Positions 1-10,979 of a DNA stretch of 64,000 nucleotides are shown here, piece by piece; position 1 is the stretch's first letter, and each line of letters opens with the position of its first letter. Under the pieces are notes generated by a model. That model worked only from the letters and a program-made list of their open reading frames with translations. It did not search any database and was not told the origin of the DNA. This DNA is from Athripsodes cinereus (taxonomy: Eukaryota; Arthropoda; Insecta; Trichoptera; Leptoceridae). The translations under genes and the position numbers were made by a program. The stretch lies in the NCBI GenBank assembly GCA_947579605.1, contig OX388314.1, positions 27,166,000 through 27,229,999 on the forward strand, in the 5' to 3' direction.

Positions 1-1486
1 TGGGGGTGATTAAGGCCCAAATCAGAGGTTATTAACACTTTTTTCCAAGTAGGTACCTGCAATTTTTTTTAACTTAAATTTGGGCATGTGGGGTGTCAAA
101 CGTCAAGATTTTTCATCAGTTATTAGCACTTTTTTCTGTGTAGGTACCTAACATTTTTTGTTAACTAAATATGGGTATGTGAGGTGAATAACTCATGTAT
201 TTGCTGTTATCTGTTTATTTAAACCCAAGCGATGCCGGGTTAAAAAAACTAGTTACTAATAAGTGAACAATGAACCTAACGTAAAATTGAAAAACATCAA
301 AAAAATCAATTTACCTGTTATATTTGTTCCTTTTAAAAACTATTCTGGTGATAAATTGTCTCAACATCTGTACATTGTTATTGATTGATTGAATTAAGTA
401 TTTATTATTATTATTATAATATTGTTAAATAAAAAATAAAATTAAAATCTTCGAAAATTCTCTACTTCGAGAAATTTTCCGAGAAATTTCTCGGTAAATT
501 TCTCGAAAAATTATTTCTTGAGATTTCCACAACACTAATAACAAATAGATGAATACAAGCACGCCATTTCCAAACTAAATAAACTATCTACTACGCAGAA
601 CAAAGAAGTTCGTAATGAGATATTGTAGAAATTTATATAGCTATCGATAAATAAAAACAAATTGACTTGCTTGGACTTCCAAGGGTGTAGATTTTTACAA
701 ACATCCCTGAAGAGTCCTCGGAATACAATAGCTCTCCCACTCTTTCCTGTAAGCTTTCAGCGTCCTTTTTTTTATTTGTTAGCCAAACAAAAAATACAGT
801 CATTTGGTACATTATTACAAATAAATATATTAAATCAATATTTGACCAGTGAAGTTTGCGAATATCACAAGTAAATCAGTAGGTACGTTTACAAATCCAT
901 AAAAAGCAAAAAAAAACATGAAATGAGTTAATCATATTCACATTATAAAACAAAAAAAGAACATGAACAATGAACATACAGTGAGCCATTGGAAAAAACA
1001 AAAAATATAATAGCGCTCTAAAACGGGGAAATGGGGAATAAGAGGAATTTGTAGAAGGAAGGTATTCGTAGCAAAAGAAATTATGATTATCATCTTGAAG
1101 TGGACAGTGATGAACTATCGATGCCACTCCTCTATAAAGGCCTTACTTATTTTACAAAGGATGAATTGCATACTTATAACGTGTAATGAATTCGCTTGTT
1201 ACTCCATTTTGTGTAGTTATATATAAATTATAGAAAACACCACCGCATTCTGTTCTGTATAGAAAGGCAAAGTTGAAGATAGATGTGATGATGAAGATGA
1301 ATAGGAATCCATCGGGGAATGGAGAAGATATTTCAACTTCTACAGGACAGAGATTTATACGACAGTGATAGCCGACGTTTGGGTGACCAAACATGGCGTT
1401 GAAAAAAGAGAAAATGAGGAACATGTGTGTGTTATTGGGTGTCAGTTCTAAATGTTGGGACCATGAGTTTTAATTAACTCTACATA
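1..1486. other. AT-rich intergenic stretch without recognisable gene
   Basis: No coding exon or well-bounded element is visible here. The only local structure is at about 452-520, where GAGAAATTT and its complement recur several times and can fold on themselves; this looks like the decayed end of a mobile element. Open frames at 876-1424 are short and have no family resemblance. Confidence 0.5.
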
Positions 1487-2494
1487 AAACATTCACTGTG
1501 TCGGTGTTTAGGTAGTAGAATTCCATAACGAAATTAATAAAACAAATGTTTTATTCTACTAGACTTGAATTATTTAAAAGTGCCCTAGCACCGCTACACA
1601 CACAGTCACAGGTAATGTGTATTACAGAACACGTGATTGTATTAGTAACCGAGTAGCATCACTGTAATTGGCTGGTGAATTGTGTGTTGTGTATAGCAAA
1701 CTCATTATTGAAAGATGTGTTAGTAATCATTTACCATGAGCGGGGCACTCTTAAATAAATTCTACTCTACGTGATTTACTCTCTCGAGAGACGTCTTTCG
1801 CCTTGATAGGACATTGTCAATCAGCAAGTTAACGAGATTGTCCTAACAAGACGAAAGACGTCTCTCTCAAGAATAAATAACACAGTATAATAAAACATTT
1901 GTTTTATTAATTTCGTCCTAAATAAAACATTATTAATAATAATATGGCATTGGCATGTTGAAATTCAGTCTTTACAAATCAATATTACGCTGTCGAAAAT
2001 ATAAAATATGTTTGTAATGCAAATAGGGAATGTTGATGTTGAATAATAAACTTGGTCATCACGCATTCGTATATCAACCTCATTTTAAGTATTTTCAAGT
2101 CGCAGCAGGTATGTCAAATCAATCATAATATACCTAAATATTGTGAATAAATATTTTTAGTTCGTTCGTAGATAAATGTGTAGGGTCATGTTGGTTTTAG
2201 GCGTGAGTTTCTTGGATTCCACGCTCGAAACCAATACACCTGATGATGTGAACTTGGAGTTCGCGAAACCGGTTGTACGTTAGTTATACTTTATAATAAC
2301 ACTAAACAATAATATTTTTTGTTAATTTAACACATCAAACTACCATATAACTTAGAAAAGACAACGTCACCTATTTCGTTAGTCGAAATAAATAAAACAA
2401 GTAAATTTCGAATGAATCAATAGTAGAATAAAACGCTTGTTTTATTTATTTCGATATGGAATTCTACTACCTAAACACCGACACAGTGAATAAT
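1487..2494. mobile_element. Penelope-like element debris with inverted terminal pieces
   Basis: The same 35-40 bp terminal piece (ATGGAATTCTAC followed by CTAAACACCGACACAGTGAA) lies inverted at 1487-1526 and direct at 2456-2494. Between them is a perfect 27-bp inverted repeat (1529-1555 and 1889-1915, beginning CGAAATTAATAAAAC), and inside that a long hairpin at about 1780-1870 whose arms contain GACGTCTTTCG. Related pieces occur at 19795-19925 and 27455-27492. Inverted partial terminal repeats plus hammerhead-like folds are known features of Penelope-like elements. The assignment is inference because no reverse transcriptase is left here. Confidence 0.5.
2240..2276 (+). ncRNA. hammerhead ribozyme-like motif
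   Basis: CTGATGA (2240-2246) is followed by one U, a stem GTGAAC/GTTCGC with a five-base loop, then GAAAC (2265-2269) running into the self-complementary AACCGGTT. This is the order of a hammerhead core (CUGAUGA, stem II, GAAA, very short stem III) as reported for Penelope-like elements. The extra U before stem II departs from the canonical core, so activity is uncertain. No complete stem I has been established. Confidence 0.45.
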
Positions 2495-2814
2495 TCGTTA
2501 GTGCCTCGGATGGGACATGAAATCGCATCCCTACCTTTACACGAGGAGTGCTCTGTCCAGTGTCCAATTAAGCTAACCAGCGACTTGCCGAAGGTTCCGA
2601 TATTCTCTCTTATAAACCCCGTTGACAGCTTCACGTGTAGGTATTGTTCGGATACCTAGTATGGGTACCCCATGTTGGATGCTACCAAGTATAGTTAGAT
2701 AGGATTGCACCTATCATAAACTTAAACATAAAAAACATAAACATAAACAAGACATCAATTTATATTTTATTTTCATTTTTTGGTTCTAATAAAGATAATA
2801 TTTTATTATAATTA

Positions 2815-3340
2815 CTATAACTTGAAATGAAGCTAATGCCGACACAACATTGAAGGACCCACCGTCCACCCGGATACCGCAGAAGTCTGGGGACTTCCAT
2901 TTATCCGAAATACTACACTTAACAAATCTTGTCCACACCGAAGGTGCCATAGTGGGCAGCCTGAAGGGCTGGCCGGCCAAAATACCCCCGCGTGTGGAAT
3001 CTTTTGACTACATTCCTTCGATGTCCCTCTATAGCCGAGAGAAGCAAACATATTAATAAAACATATATCTTTACAAAATAAATTAAATAAACAAGTTTTC
3101 TTAACCTAGGTTACAAAAGTAAAAAAAAATATATAAAAAATAAAAGTACGAAACTATTTACAAAATTGCATATATTATGGACCAAAAGCTGAGTTGAGGT
3201 GTCCAGAGATTTTTCTAGGTTTTCAGGCCGGCGAACCCGAGGGTCGCCGTTACCGGAGATTTTGCAGAGACGCTTCCCTCCCTAAGGGACATCCCAACCA
3301 GACCTAATGCCGACACAATCAATAAAAATAAAAAATATAT
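2815..3340 (+). repeat. dispersed repeat with AATAAA-rich tail
   Basis: The segment at 2815-3060 (around GGGGACTTCCATTTATCC and CTTGTCCACACCGAAGG) recurs diverged at 29755-29915 on the plus strand and 9455-9555 on the minus strand. Its second part (3182-3335, around AACCCGAGGGTCGCCG) recurs at 30085-30165. It ends in A/T-rich simple repeats, as LINE 3' ends do. No protein can be read. It is an unclassified retroelement 3' end. Confidence 0.5.
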
Positions 3341-3371
3341 TCTCCAATGTGTTTTATTAAAATGTTAGGAA

Positions 3372-3622
3372 TCTCATCACGGCATATCCCACAAGTGGGG
3401 TAGCCAGCAGATCAGCCTAATGCAATAAGCATGCAAGCTGTCCTCTCCGTGCCAACAAAAATTAAGACATTCAGGATGGGGGGTAAACCTCATCGCTGAA
3501 TTTAAGATGTAGGTACCTATAATATCTTTATTTTTTCGAACGCCTGCCTTTTACAGGACACTCGAAAACTTACGGAAAAATGTAAGGGACCAATTCTTTG
3601 CCGGGTGTTCCACGGAAAATGT
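3372..3622 (-). mobile_element. SINE-like repeat, family B
   Basis: One of about ten copies in the window of a roughly 250-bp repeat. Read on the minus strand it ends in GCCGTGATGGT followed by A/T-rich tail. Marker blocks are CCCACAAGTGGGGTAGCCAG, GACATTCAGGATGG and ACAGGACACTCGAAAACTTA. The last bases match the 3' ends of the LINE family at 55331-57540, suggesting that this short element borrows that LINE's machinery. Confidence 0.65.
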
Positions 3623-4441
3623 CTTTTTTTTTTCAATTTTAAGAAAATGCCCATAATTATGTAAATATTTTTGAAAACTTTATACGCTACTGACTAGTTT
3701 TAAAAAAAAAACCAACAGAACTTTACATCGAATCATAACAAAATTGAGTTTTTTTTAATATTGTCAACTGATTCTCAGGAAGATGTTTAAGATTTATGAA
3801 AGCTGTTCATACTCTGCAATATTTCTTTTCAATCTAATGATTATTTCCAGAGTAAAGCTGTGTTTTAAACTAGTTTATTCTAAATAAACGTGATCAGAAA
3901 CTAACCATAGGTCTACTTATTTAAATTTTTATCCAAGGTTTATTGGTAGTACTCGTAACTAACATAAGACCATGCGTACTTTTGTGAAGTTTCGATACAT
4001 GCATAAATAATAATAATTTAGGTCATAGTATTGCTTTCCATGATTATTCGTACGAGTATTAATAAAAGTCTCGAAAGATTACAAGAAGGTTATTTTTTCA
4101 AGGTTTGATATTCATGTTTGTTTAGGGTCCAGTGAGTGGTGCATGTACCCCTTGAAATAAGTATCTTTCGAGCCATGGCTTACCCTTACGATCCAATAGC
4201 GAGCGTCTTCTGGCGATATCAGCTCATTGCTCAAACTTTTTTACAAACTCATTTCCTGTTCATAGTGCTCGCTGTTGGAATAGTTTGTCTGCCATAATAA
4301 GGTTGCTTCCTATTCTTCACGCTTTCAAGGGGGCGGTCAAGGACTACTTTATCACTCAAAATATGGCTTCTGTTTCCTAGTCCCTTTTCCTACCTATTTT
4401 TCTCTATTGTACCTCCTCTTTTCCTTCCTTTAAGATTATCT
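3623..4441. other. gene-free stretch
   Basis: AT-rich DNA with no exon-like frame and no bounded repeat that I can define. The block at about 4188-4440 (running to TTTAAGATTATC) recurs in part, inverted, at about 26290-26440 (AGGAAAAGTGACTAGGAAACAG), so it is another dispersed repeat. Confidence 0.4.
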
Positions 4442-4614
4442 TCGGTAGCCTGGAGGTAGAGTCTTGGCTTCTTGAACAAGGGGTTCGATACCAGGTACCG
4501 ACAAACTCCCCTTTCACGACACAAGCTTTTAGTAGCTTAATGTGAAAGATGTACCTATTAGGTTATATTTGGGTTTATAACAAAAACCCAGATTTATCTT
4601 TTTTAAAAAAAAAA
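4442..4614 (+). mobile_element. tRNA-derived SINE, family A
   Basis: It starts CGGTAGCCTGGAGGTAGAG, which fits a Pol III A box, and continues to GGTTCGATACC, close to the B box. A body follows with CACGACACAAGCTTTTAG and AACAAAAACCCAGAT and an A-rich end. Further copies are at 23766-23905, 59591-59759, 48395-48567 (minus), 57545-57709 (minus) and truncated at 38692-38750 and 48895-48956. Confidence 0.75.
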
Positions 4615-4689
4615 AGATCTTTATGTGAAAATTGCATGAAAATGGGTTAGTTGGAAGAAATCGCGCCTCTGCGATAAACTCGTTCTCTG

Positions 4690-5210
4690 TACATTGATTG
4701 TATTTGTTTATATGTATCTTTGTGTGAATTTGCTTGTAATCAATGAACAGTAAGTACCTAAAGAATAAATAAATAAAATAAAATAAATAGGTAAATAATT
4801 TGATTCTGTTTTGAAAGTGAGGTAAACTCTCTCAGTGAGATTTGACGAAAATTTGATTTTTTGACATCAATATTGAGTATGTGGAGCGAAGAACAAATTG
4901 CTTTTAAATTAGATAAATTGAAACAAGCATTTCGTTCTACTACAATGGGGAACATGCATGAGTAAGAAATATGAATAAATATATTCAATTTATATAAATA
5001 AATATACAATTTATATAAATATACGCTAATCACGAATATCATAGAAAGAAACGATAAAAAAAAACTTTTCATTTTAAAAATACATATTTTTTGTCAACAT
5101 TTTAAACGCCATGTCATTGAATTAGCCTGTTGTGACGTTGTTAGGCAGTTGTATTGCCACGCATTTGACTCGTTGTACTGTCTGTAGGGTCTGATGACGT
5201 CACACACCAG
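4690..5210. other. gene-free stretch with LINE-type tail
   Basis: At 4720-4790 the block TTGTAATCAATGAACAG is followed by an (AATAAA)n tail. The same arrangement recurs at about 26115, 43100 and, inverted, 34440 and 63840. It is the 3' tail of an unclassified non-LTR element. The rest (4790-5210) shows nothing coding. Confidence 0.4.
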
Positions 5211-5590
5211 AGGCCTGAGTCAACAACACACTTTCGTCTCACGTTCCCGCTCCGTTAGCGTTCGGGTGCAGACGATGTTGCAAACAAGTGTCAATTTCGT
5301 TGCTAAGATACACAATAGTTACGAAAATTAACACTTTGGCGCACCATCGTCTGCACCCGAACGCTAGCGTAGCGGGAACGTGACGCGATAGTGTGTTGTT
5401 GACTCAGGCCTATGAGGCCTGAGTCAACAACACACTTTCGTCTCACGTTCCCGATGTTGCAAGCAAGTGTCAATTTCGTTGCTAAGATACACAATAGTTA
5501 CGAAAATTAACACTTTGGCGCACCATCGTCTGCACCCGAACGCTAGCGGAGCGGGAACGTGACGCGATAGTGTGTTGTTGACTCAGGCCT
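5211..5590. mobile_element. two tandem hairpin MITEs
   Basis: Unit 1 (5211-5411) and unit 2 (5415-5590) each start AGGCCTGAGTCAACAACAC and end with its complement. Unit 1 is nearly one long inverted repeat with arms of about 75 bp around CAATTTCGTTGCTAAGATAC. Unit 2 has lost about 25 bp from its left arm. Only ATG separates them. No transposase. The core resembles that of the outer element at 43868-44801, so both belong to one family. Confidence 0.75.
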
Positions 5591-6569
5591 CTGTTCCGCA
5601 TAGTAGTTCCACACTAATTTTTTTAGTTTTTTGTACTATTTTTAAGGCAGATTTTTTTTTTGAAAGTTCCCCAAAACAACGCGACAGAGAGGTCTTTCTA
5701 CTTCTTAGGTCCTATGAATGTATATTTCCTATGCAAAGATATACTAGATAGGTAATTCAAAGAAAAAATCGGTCATGCAGCCAGTCAAATTTTGCATCCA
5801 GTTTTAAACTGACGCTAACGTCAAGACAATACATTGCTAATGATTGAAGGTCATCGATGGTGGAACACAAAAATTCCGTTAAAATGTTCCGCGTTGCAAG
5901 TCTAGTATGTCTATGTTCCTATGTATGTTATTTAGGTCCTATGTATACCTACTGGTCCAATGAATGTATATTTTTTAAACACATTCTGTAATTGACTGTT
6001 GTTAGATCCTGTAAATATTGTTAAAACATAAAAATAAAAAATACAATTTCTAATACACGATTCCACTTACTTATCACACGGCCGTCCTTGTGAATTTAAA
6101 CGAAGTTTTATAGTTTATTTATTCTTTTCTTTGTTAATAGAGTTAAGGAGGTATATACCCACTATCCAATTTAGTAAGTCATTTCCCATTTTATTGATAC
6201 TTTACGAGTGTTTCTGTAGTTTTATTATCATAATTCATTACTTTTTATTACCTACTTACTACGTAGCTCACAATAATATGTACCTAAAAGTACAAGTTTT
6301 TTAATAACAAGATAACCTATTTGATTACAGTTTGAAGGATTTTCTTTTTGTTAAGTCGTGAATTAATCAATAAAAGTAAATTAAATACATTCATAAAAAT
6401 ACTATTTTTGATAAATCGTTATCACTTCATCTTTTTTGTAGGAAACAAAGGGAGAGAAACAGTTACAGTATTATAAGTCACTGGTCTTAAGCTCCTGGTC
6501 CGTGGAAGGAACACGAAGATGAGTCCTTTATCTAATCTAACATTACAGATCGATACAAAAAGAAATCCC
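5591..6569. other. gene-free stretch
   Basis: AT-rich, with no recognised gene or bounded repeat. Short frames here (for example 6422-6664 minus) lack family resemblance. Confidence 0.4.
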
Positions 6570-6960
6570 TTCTCGTCCATGATTCCAGGGTTCCTAGATT
6601 TCGAAGTACAGTATTTCGTTTGCTGACTCGTCTTAGACAAGGACATGTTGTCCTGGCTTTCCATCTACCCAGAATTGAAGTAATTAGTGACTCCACTTGC
6701 GAATGTGGAAATGAGGAAGAAATAATGGATCATGTAGTTTTCAATTACCCTCTATGGCCAAATTATGAATTTATTAAAAATATTACTTTTCCATCTACTT
6801 TATAATTAAATAATGTTAAAATAAATTCCATCCTAGTCAATCACTTATAAAATATAATAAAAAAGTATGATACGGGAAAATTGTTGATAGGTTTATAAAG
6901 AATTATTAAAAATTCATATTATTGAAATTATTTTATTTCAGTAAACAATAAAAATATTTA
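6570..6960 (+). pseudogene. C-terminal remnant of a non-LTR retrotransposon ORF2
   Basis: The frame at 6620-6805 reads a tail typical of Jockey/I-type reverse transcriptases: RLRQGH near the start, then a cysteine/histidine block CECGNEEE-x-DH-x-F that normally follows RNase H. The usual final Cys is replaced by Tyr (FNYP). Nothing of the polymerase remains, so the copy is 5' truncated and dead. The A/T-rich stretch after it may be its 3' UTR. Confidence 0.55.
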
Positions 6961-7105
6961 TTCCCGACGGCGGCCCTGTGTGTTGTTTACATCTTAAGTT
7001 GTTTTTATTCTGTGAGTGCATTGATCGCGCTGTCCTTGTTTTGCACTTGCTTCTACATTCGCATTTGACTTACGGACGGGCGCTGTGTCGACTATTTTAT
7101 TAATT

Positions 7106-7385
7106 ATAGACCATTAAAGGATGACGTCACAGAAAAATCATTGAGGGGCATCAGGCATCCCAACACAACAGACGATTACGGTGTAATATTAGGTGGAACG
7201 CCTAAAGAATACCTAATAATAAAAAAAAACTGTCAGTGTCGATTTTGTTATTAGTTTTTCGTCTGACTTTCTTTTTTTTCTCTTATGGCATAACATCCTA
7301 CAAGGATGATTTGCGCAATCTGATTGTTTGCCCCCCAAGCAAAAGCAAATCCATAGACAAGACCACGTGACCTTTAATGGTCTAT
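7106..7385. mobile_element. short TIR element (MITE)
   Basis: ATAGACCATTAAAGG (7106-7120) and its exact complement (7371-7385) bound 280 bp with no coding capacity. A GACGTCAC block lies just inside the left end. The family is not identified and no clean target duplication is visible. Confidence 0.5.
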
Positions 7386-7832
7386 TATAAAGCTATTTTT
7401 GTGATGATTTGACATATGAATCTACAACGTATGCCTCCTGTGAAATATAGGCATAATTCACTAGAAATCAGATGCTTTGCCACAAAGCAAAGGAAGGAAG
7501 GGAAGGTGTGGTGTGGTTTAGCACTATTTATTGAATTTACATGGGAAGGGTAATGTTGGGCAACTTTACACAGGGTTCATGGAATTGTATTATTTGATGT
7601 AATATTTTACTATTAGTAGTAATGGCGGAATACATATTATAATCAGATAATAAGAGTATAGCTCCAGACAATTTAGAGGGCAATTTCCTATTGACCCAGA
7701 ACCTATAACAGTAATAAATATCTGTAGGTCAGAGCGAAAGCACACAATGTCACGAGACGTCATTTTTCAATGTGGCCTATCGATTTTTGTTTCAATAAAA
7801 TTACATTCGATTATCGTGCCACGAACTTATGT
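7386..7832. other. gene-free stretch
   Basis: No coding or repeat structure recognised between the two MITEs. Confidence 0.35.
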
Positions 7833-8283
7833 GGTGTTCACATTTGGCGAATATCGCCAGTACACCAAAATATTGCCAGCCATTTGAACCGTGTGAACAA
7901 ATTGCCATTTAATATGAAACGATAAAAAAACAGTAGAAACGATATCATCTCAAGTTGACCACCTTCCGACTTTTAAAGCTGGTTGAACGATGCGCGCATG
8001 CGTAGATACGCGCGGCATCCGTATCTATGGTAAAAAAATTATAACCTATAAATTTTATAATGTTTCCCGCTTCGTGACAGTAGTTATCTCTGTTGTTGGT
8101 TTGTGGCGTTTGTTTCCTTAATTAAAAAAAGCGTCTTATAACCTCTACGTGAATTGTCTATGTAATAAAAAAAAATCGGTGGATCGTGTGAACAGGTGTG
8201 ACGATCAATGGGCATCCGGCGAATTTTGTTTCTTATGCAAACGAAATTCGCCTGGCTATATTCGCCAAATTAATGTGAACACC
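7833..8283. mobile_element. MITE, GGTGTTCAC family, copy 1
   Basis: Inverted ends GGTGTTCACATTTGGCGAAT and ATTCGCC...GTGAACACC enclose 451 bp. The second copy at 36980-37514 shares both ends and the internal blocks CCAGCCATTTGAACCGTGTG, CAAGTTGACCACCTTCC and TTTCCCGCTTCGTGACAG. No transposase frame. It is a non-autonomous DNA transposon of unassigned superfamily. Confidence 0.75.
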
Positions 8284-8747
8284 ACAAAACTGTCAAAAAT
8301 CATCACGTTTTACTGCTACAAAATAATTTGTGAATATTGAAATCGATTTAAATTTAATCACTTACTTTTTTTTAGTCGTGTAAATTTATTCAGAAAAAAA
8401 ATTGCACATCCGCATAGTACCTAACCATATAACTCGAATTATATAATTGTTTATAATCATCATCTGAATTACATTCTTGAATTATAGATCAATCTAAAGG
8501 AAACAACCTCAATAAAAAACGCTCATCTTTGATTAGGGTTTTCTGTGGTTTCCCTGCTATCCTCTTACTTCACAAAAGGCAAATGCTGGAGATGTTTTTA
8601 TTTAAGACCGTCCACAGCGGCTCACATGTTTATTGGTTGACTGGTTGACCACCCTAATAAGAGCTAATTTCTCAAGAAAAAGATAATGTTCTTATTAAAG
8701 TTGATATTTTCAACCGACGGTAGGTACTTGGTGGAAATTCATGTTGA
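8284..8747. other. gene-free stretch
   Basis: Nothing coding. The last 50 bp (from about 8710, CAACCGACGGTAGG) are an inverted match to the piece following the foldback elements at about 27125 and 35600 (ACTTCTACCAAGAACCG), so they belong to the Penelope-like debris beginning at 8748. Confidence 0.4.
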
Positions 8748-9267
8748 ATTAATTAAAATAAAACACTTATTTGTAGTATATTTATTTATTTATTATTAAT
8801 TTTCATTCTACATACATATTTAACATAACATAATTAACATATTTGATAGCCTCACTAGGCGTATGCCTGTGTTGAGGCGATTTAAGGACATTACATAATA
8901 ATTAACAACATAATTTCTAATATCATTCATCCTTCACTCAATCTATACCAATGTGTGAAATAGTTCAGTCTGTGACTTCTCTCTTCCAATCATCATCAAC
9001 CACTCAGTCAGAGACACCCTGAACTCTCTCATACTCACACAATCTCTCAGATCACTGGGTAATTTATTAAACATTCTAGGACCCAGATATTCATATCCAC
9101 GGTGACTTTTTATTGGACGCGAGCCGGCATTCAAGAGCTTCCGCTCTCATCATCAGGCTGGCGAAAAGATGATGAGATGATGAGAGCGGAAGCTCTTGAA
9201 AGCCGGCTCGCGTCCAATAAAAAGTCACCGTGGATATACTACAAATAAGTGTTTTATTTTAATTAAT
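8748..9267. mobile_element. composite foldback element with hammerhead-like hairpin
   Basis: A perfect 33-bp inverted repeat (8748-8780 and 9235-9267, beginning ATTAATTAAAATAAAACAC) bounds the unit. A second inverted repeat of about 60 bp with a short loop occupies about 9090-9236 and contains GAGAGCGGAAGCTCTTGAA, matching the stem-II part of a hammerhead-like motif (CTGATGA, U, GAGAGC/GCTCTT, GAA). The same hairpin recurs at 21280-21310, 26515-26550 and 35405-35435. Judged a Penelope-like terminal structure that captured a LINE 3' end. Confidence 0.55.
8785..9134 (-). pseudogene. LINE ORF2 C-terminal remnant with 3' tail
   Basis: The minus-strand frame 9134-8943 reads a short conserved end (RGYEYLGPRMFNKLP followed by SDLR) seen at the C-terminus of several insect non-LTR retrotransposon polymerases. 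The untranslated part runs down to an AAATA-type tail at about 8785-8805. Only the last 63 codons survive. It lies wholly between the 33-bp inverted repeats. Confidence 0.5.
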
Positions 9268-10084
9268 GTTCTTATTGTTTTATCTGTCACATATACCTAC
9301 TTGATATATATGTACTTAAAAACTGTAACTTAGATTAATTAATAAAATGCTTTAGTTTATTTTATTTTGTTACTGTGTTTGCTTATTTCGGTTAGAGAAA
9401 CATCTTTATATAGAGTGTAATCAAGATATTCCACACACGGAGATTATTTTTTTTCTGTCCAGAGCTGACAAGATTTGTCTTTGTATAAATGGAAGTCTCC
9501 AGACTTCTGCGGAATCCTGGTGGACATTGAGTCTCCTTCAATGTTAGAAGTTATTCCTGACACTTTTTTTTAGATCTCAAATGATATCAAGTTAAAATAG
9601 CTGTAAAATGCTGTCAAAAAAGCGCACAATTTGGCCAAAAATTCTACATAGCGTAGTTTCACTCCGATCTAAAGATATACATGTACCAGCATTACTAGCT
9701 TGCGATTTAAAATAACCTTCGGAATGTATGTATGTATGTATATTCTTCATTATTCCTTCCTCAAGATTCTGTTTGTGAAAACAGGGAAATTGTGATTACA
9801 TATTATTATTTTTATTAAGCTAGTATAACCTAGAGTTTTCATATTTTATTTGTTATTTTTTGTTTTTGCTATATAATGTTTTTGCTTTATGTTATTTTGA
9901 TAAATCTTTGTCTGGAGTGTTTTGCTATTATGGTAGTGAAACGTGGACTGTCGGCAGGAATGAAAGCGGACGATTGACTGCCCTCTAAAATTCATTGATT
10001 TGCTATTCCATCCATTCTGAAAGTCTTGTTTTCAATGACACGGAGTGGATGGCTTTGTGGATTAACTACCCTATTTAGAAATAA
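9268..10084. other. gene-free stretch with minor repeats
   Basis: Contains an inverted piece of the dispersed repeat seen at 2815-3060 (9455-9555), a short (ATGT)n run at about 9725-9741 and AT-rich DNA. No gene. Confidence 0.4.
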
Positions 10085-10330
10085 TATAATATGTCAAGCA
10101 GATTGAGCTAGTTCCAAACTAAAATATGCCTATGAATTTTGCATTACAAATACTAATGCAACAATACATATATACAACACATCATAAAAATAAAAATATA
10201 ACACCCAGACCCAGCACAAATATTAAAAAGGGCTTCATTATTTTTGGCCATGTCGGGAATCCACCCCAAGACCTAATGACTCAGGCAAAGGCAAAAGTGT
10301 TACCCACTCTTATAAATAATACCTTACAAG
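10085..10330 (-). mobile_element. SINE-like repeat, family C
   Basis: Reading the minus strand, this matches 16030-16250 and 43225-43460: a head with a tRNA-like B box region, then GGGTGTTA, then TTTGGAACTAGCTCAATCTG near the end. It is diverged. The LTR element at 10398 begins just downstream. Confidence 0.5.
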
Positions 10331-10524
10331 AACCTATCTATATCAATATTCTAGTTTATCAATATTCAATCTACATGCAAGGACATCAAATAAATTCTGT
10401 AACACCACGTAATTTTTATATGGCATAATAATAACATCACCCGCCGGATTCAACTAGCAGCCGCTACCCAAACACAGGAAGTACGTATTAGTCACCCGAT
10501 TTGCCGATAGATGTCTCATCGATG

Positions 10525-10557
10525 GAATGTTCGCGAACCTTCTAGAACCTTCCAGAA
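10525..10557 (+). promoter_or_regulatory. heat-shock element, seven contiguous nGAAn units (5' LTR)
   Basis: GAA and TTC alternate at exact 5-bp phase: GAA at 10525, TTC 10530, GAA 10535, TTC 10540, GAA 10545, TTC 10550, GAA 10555. All seven trinucleotides are perfect. Heat-shock factor binds such arrays as trimers, and three units suffice for a site. It lies about 110-140 bp upstream of the TATA box, a normal promoter-proximal position. That the element is heat-inducible is inference. Confidence 0.85.
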
Positions 10558-10663
10558 CAGTCTAACCGGAAATAGGAAGGCGGAGTCCAAGGCCAAGGTA
10601 CATCCCCCTCCATCGTGACATCCACCACCAAGGCTACGATCAGCTGTTCCTTACTGCTGAAAG

Positions 10664-10674
10664 GGTATATAAAC
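10664..10674 (+). promoter_or_regulatory. TATA box of the 5' LTR
   Basis: GGTATATAAAC lies downstream of the heat-shock element. Transcription would start about 30 bp on, near 10695, in the sequence ACTTCATACA. The same site is at 13544-13554 in the 3' LTR. Confidence 0.7.
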
Positions 10675-10736
10675 AGGAACACTTCATACAAACGGCAGAT
10701 CGCCTCGGCCCATCCTGGGCCTAGGTCCTCCCTATA

Positions 10737-10979
10737 CCTATATGCTGGTCACCTGCTGTACTGTGCCATCACAGGCGGTTAGGTGGTGCATTCCTTTCAT
10801 ACCTATACCTGAATACCTATATGCTGGTCACCTGCCGTGCTGTGCCATCACGATCGGTTAGGTGGTGCATTCCTACATGCTTGTTCTTCCTAGTGAGGTA
10901 TAGCATCCCAAAACCACTACCTATATGCTGGTCACCTGCTGTACTGTGCCATCACAGACGGTTAGGTGGTGCATTCCTT
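10737..10979 (+). repeat. three tandemly arranged ~60-bp blocks inside the LTR
   Basis: CTATATGCTGGTCACCTG...GGTGGTGCATTCCT occurs at 10737-10796, 10816-10875 and 10920-10979 with a few substitutions and variable spacers. It is repeated in the second LTR at +2880. It falls in the predicted transcript leader, so it may form RNA structure. Function unknown. Confidence 0.8.

Noticed and set aside
1152..1424. 90-codon minus-strand frame with hydrophobic content
   Set aside because: No motif, no splice context, and located among transposon debris; kept out of the gene list.
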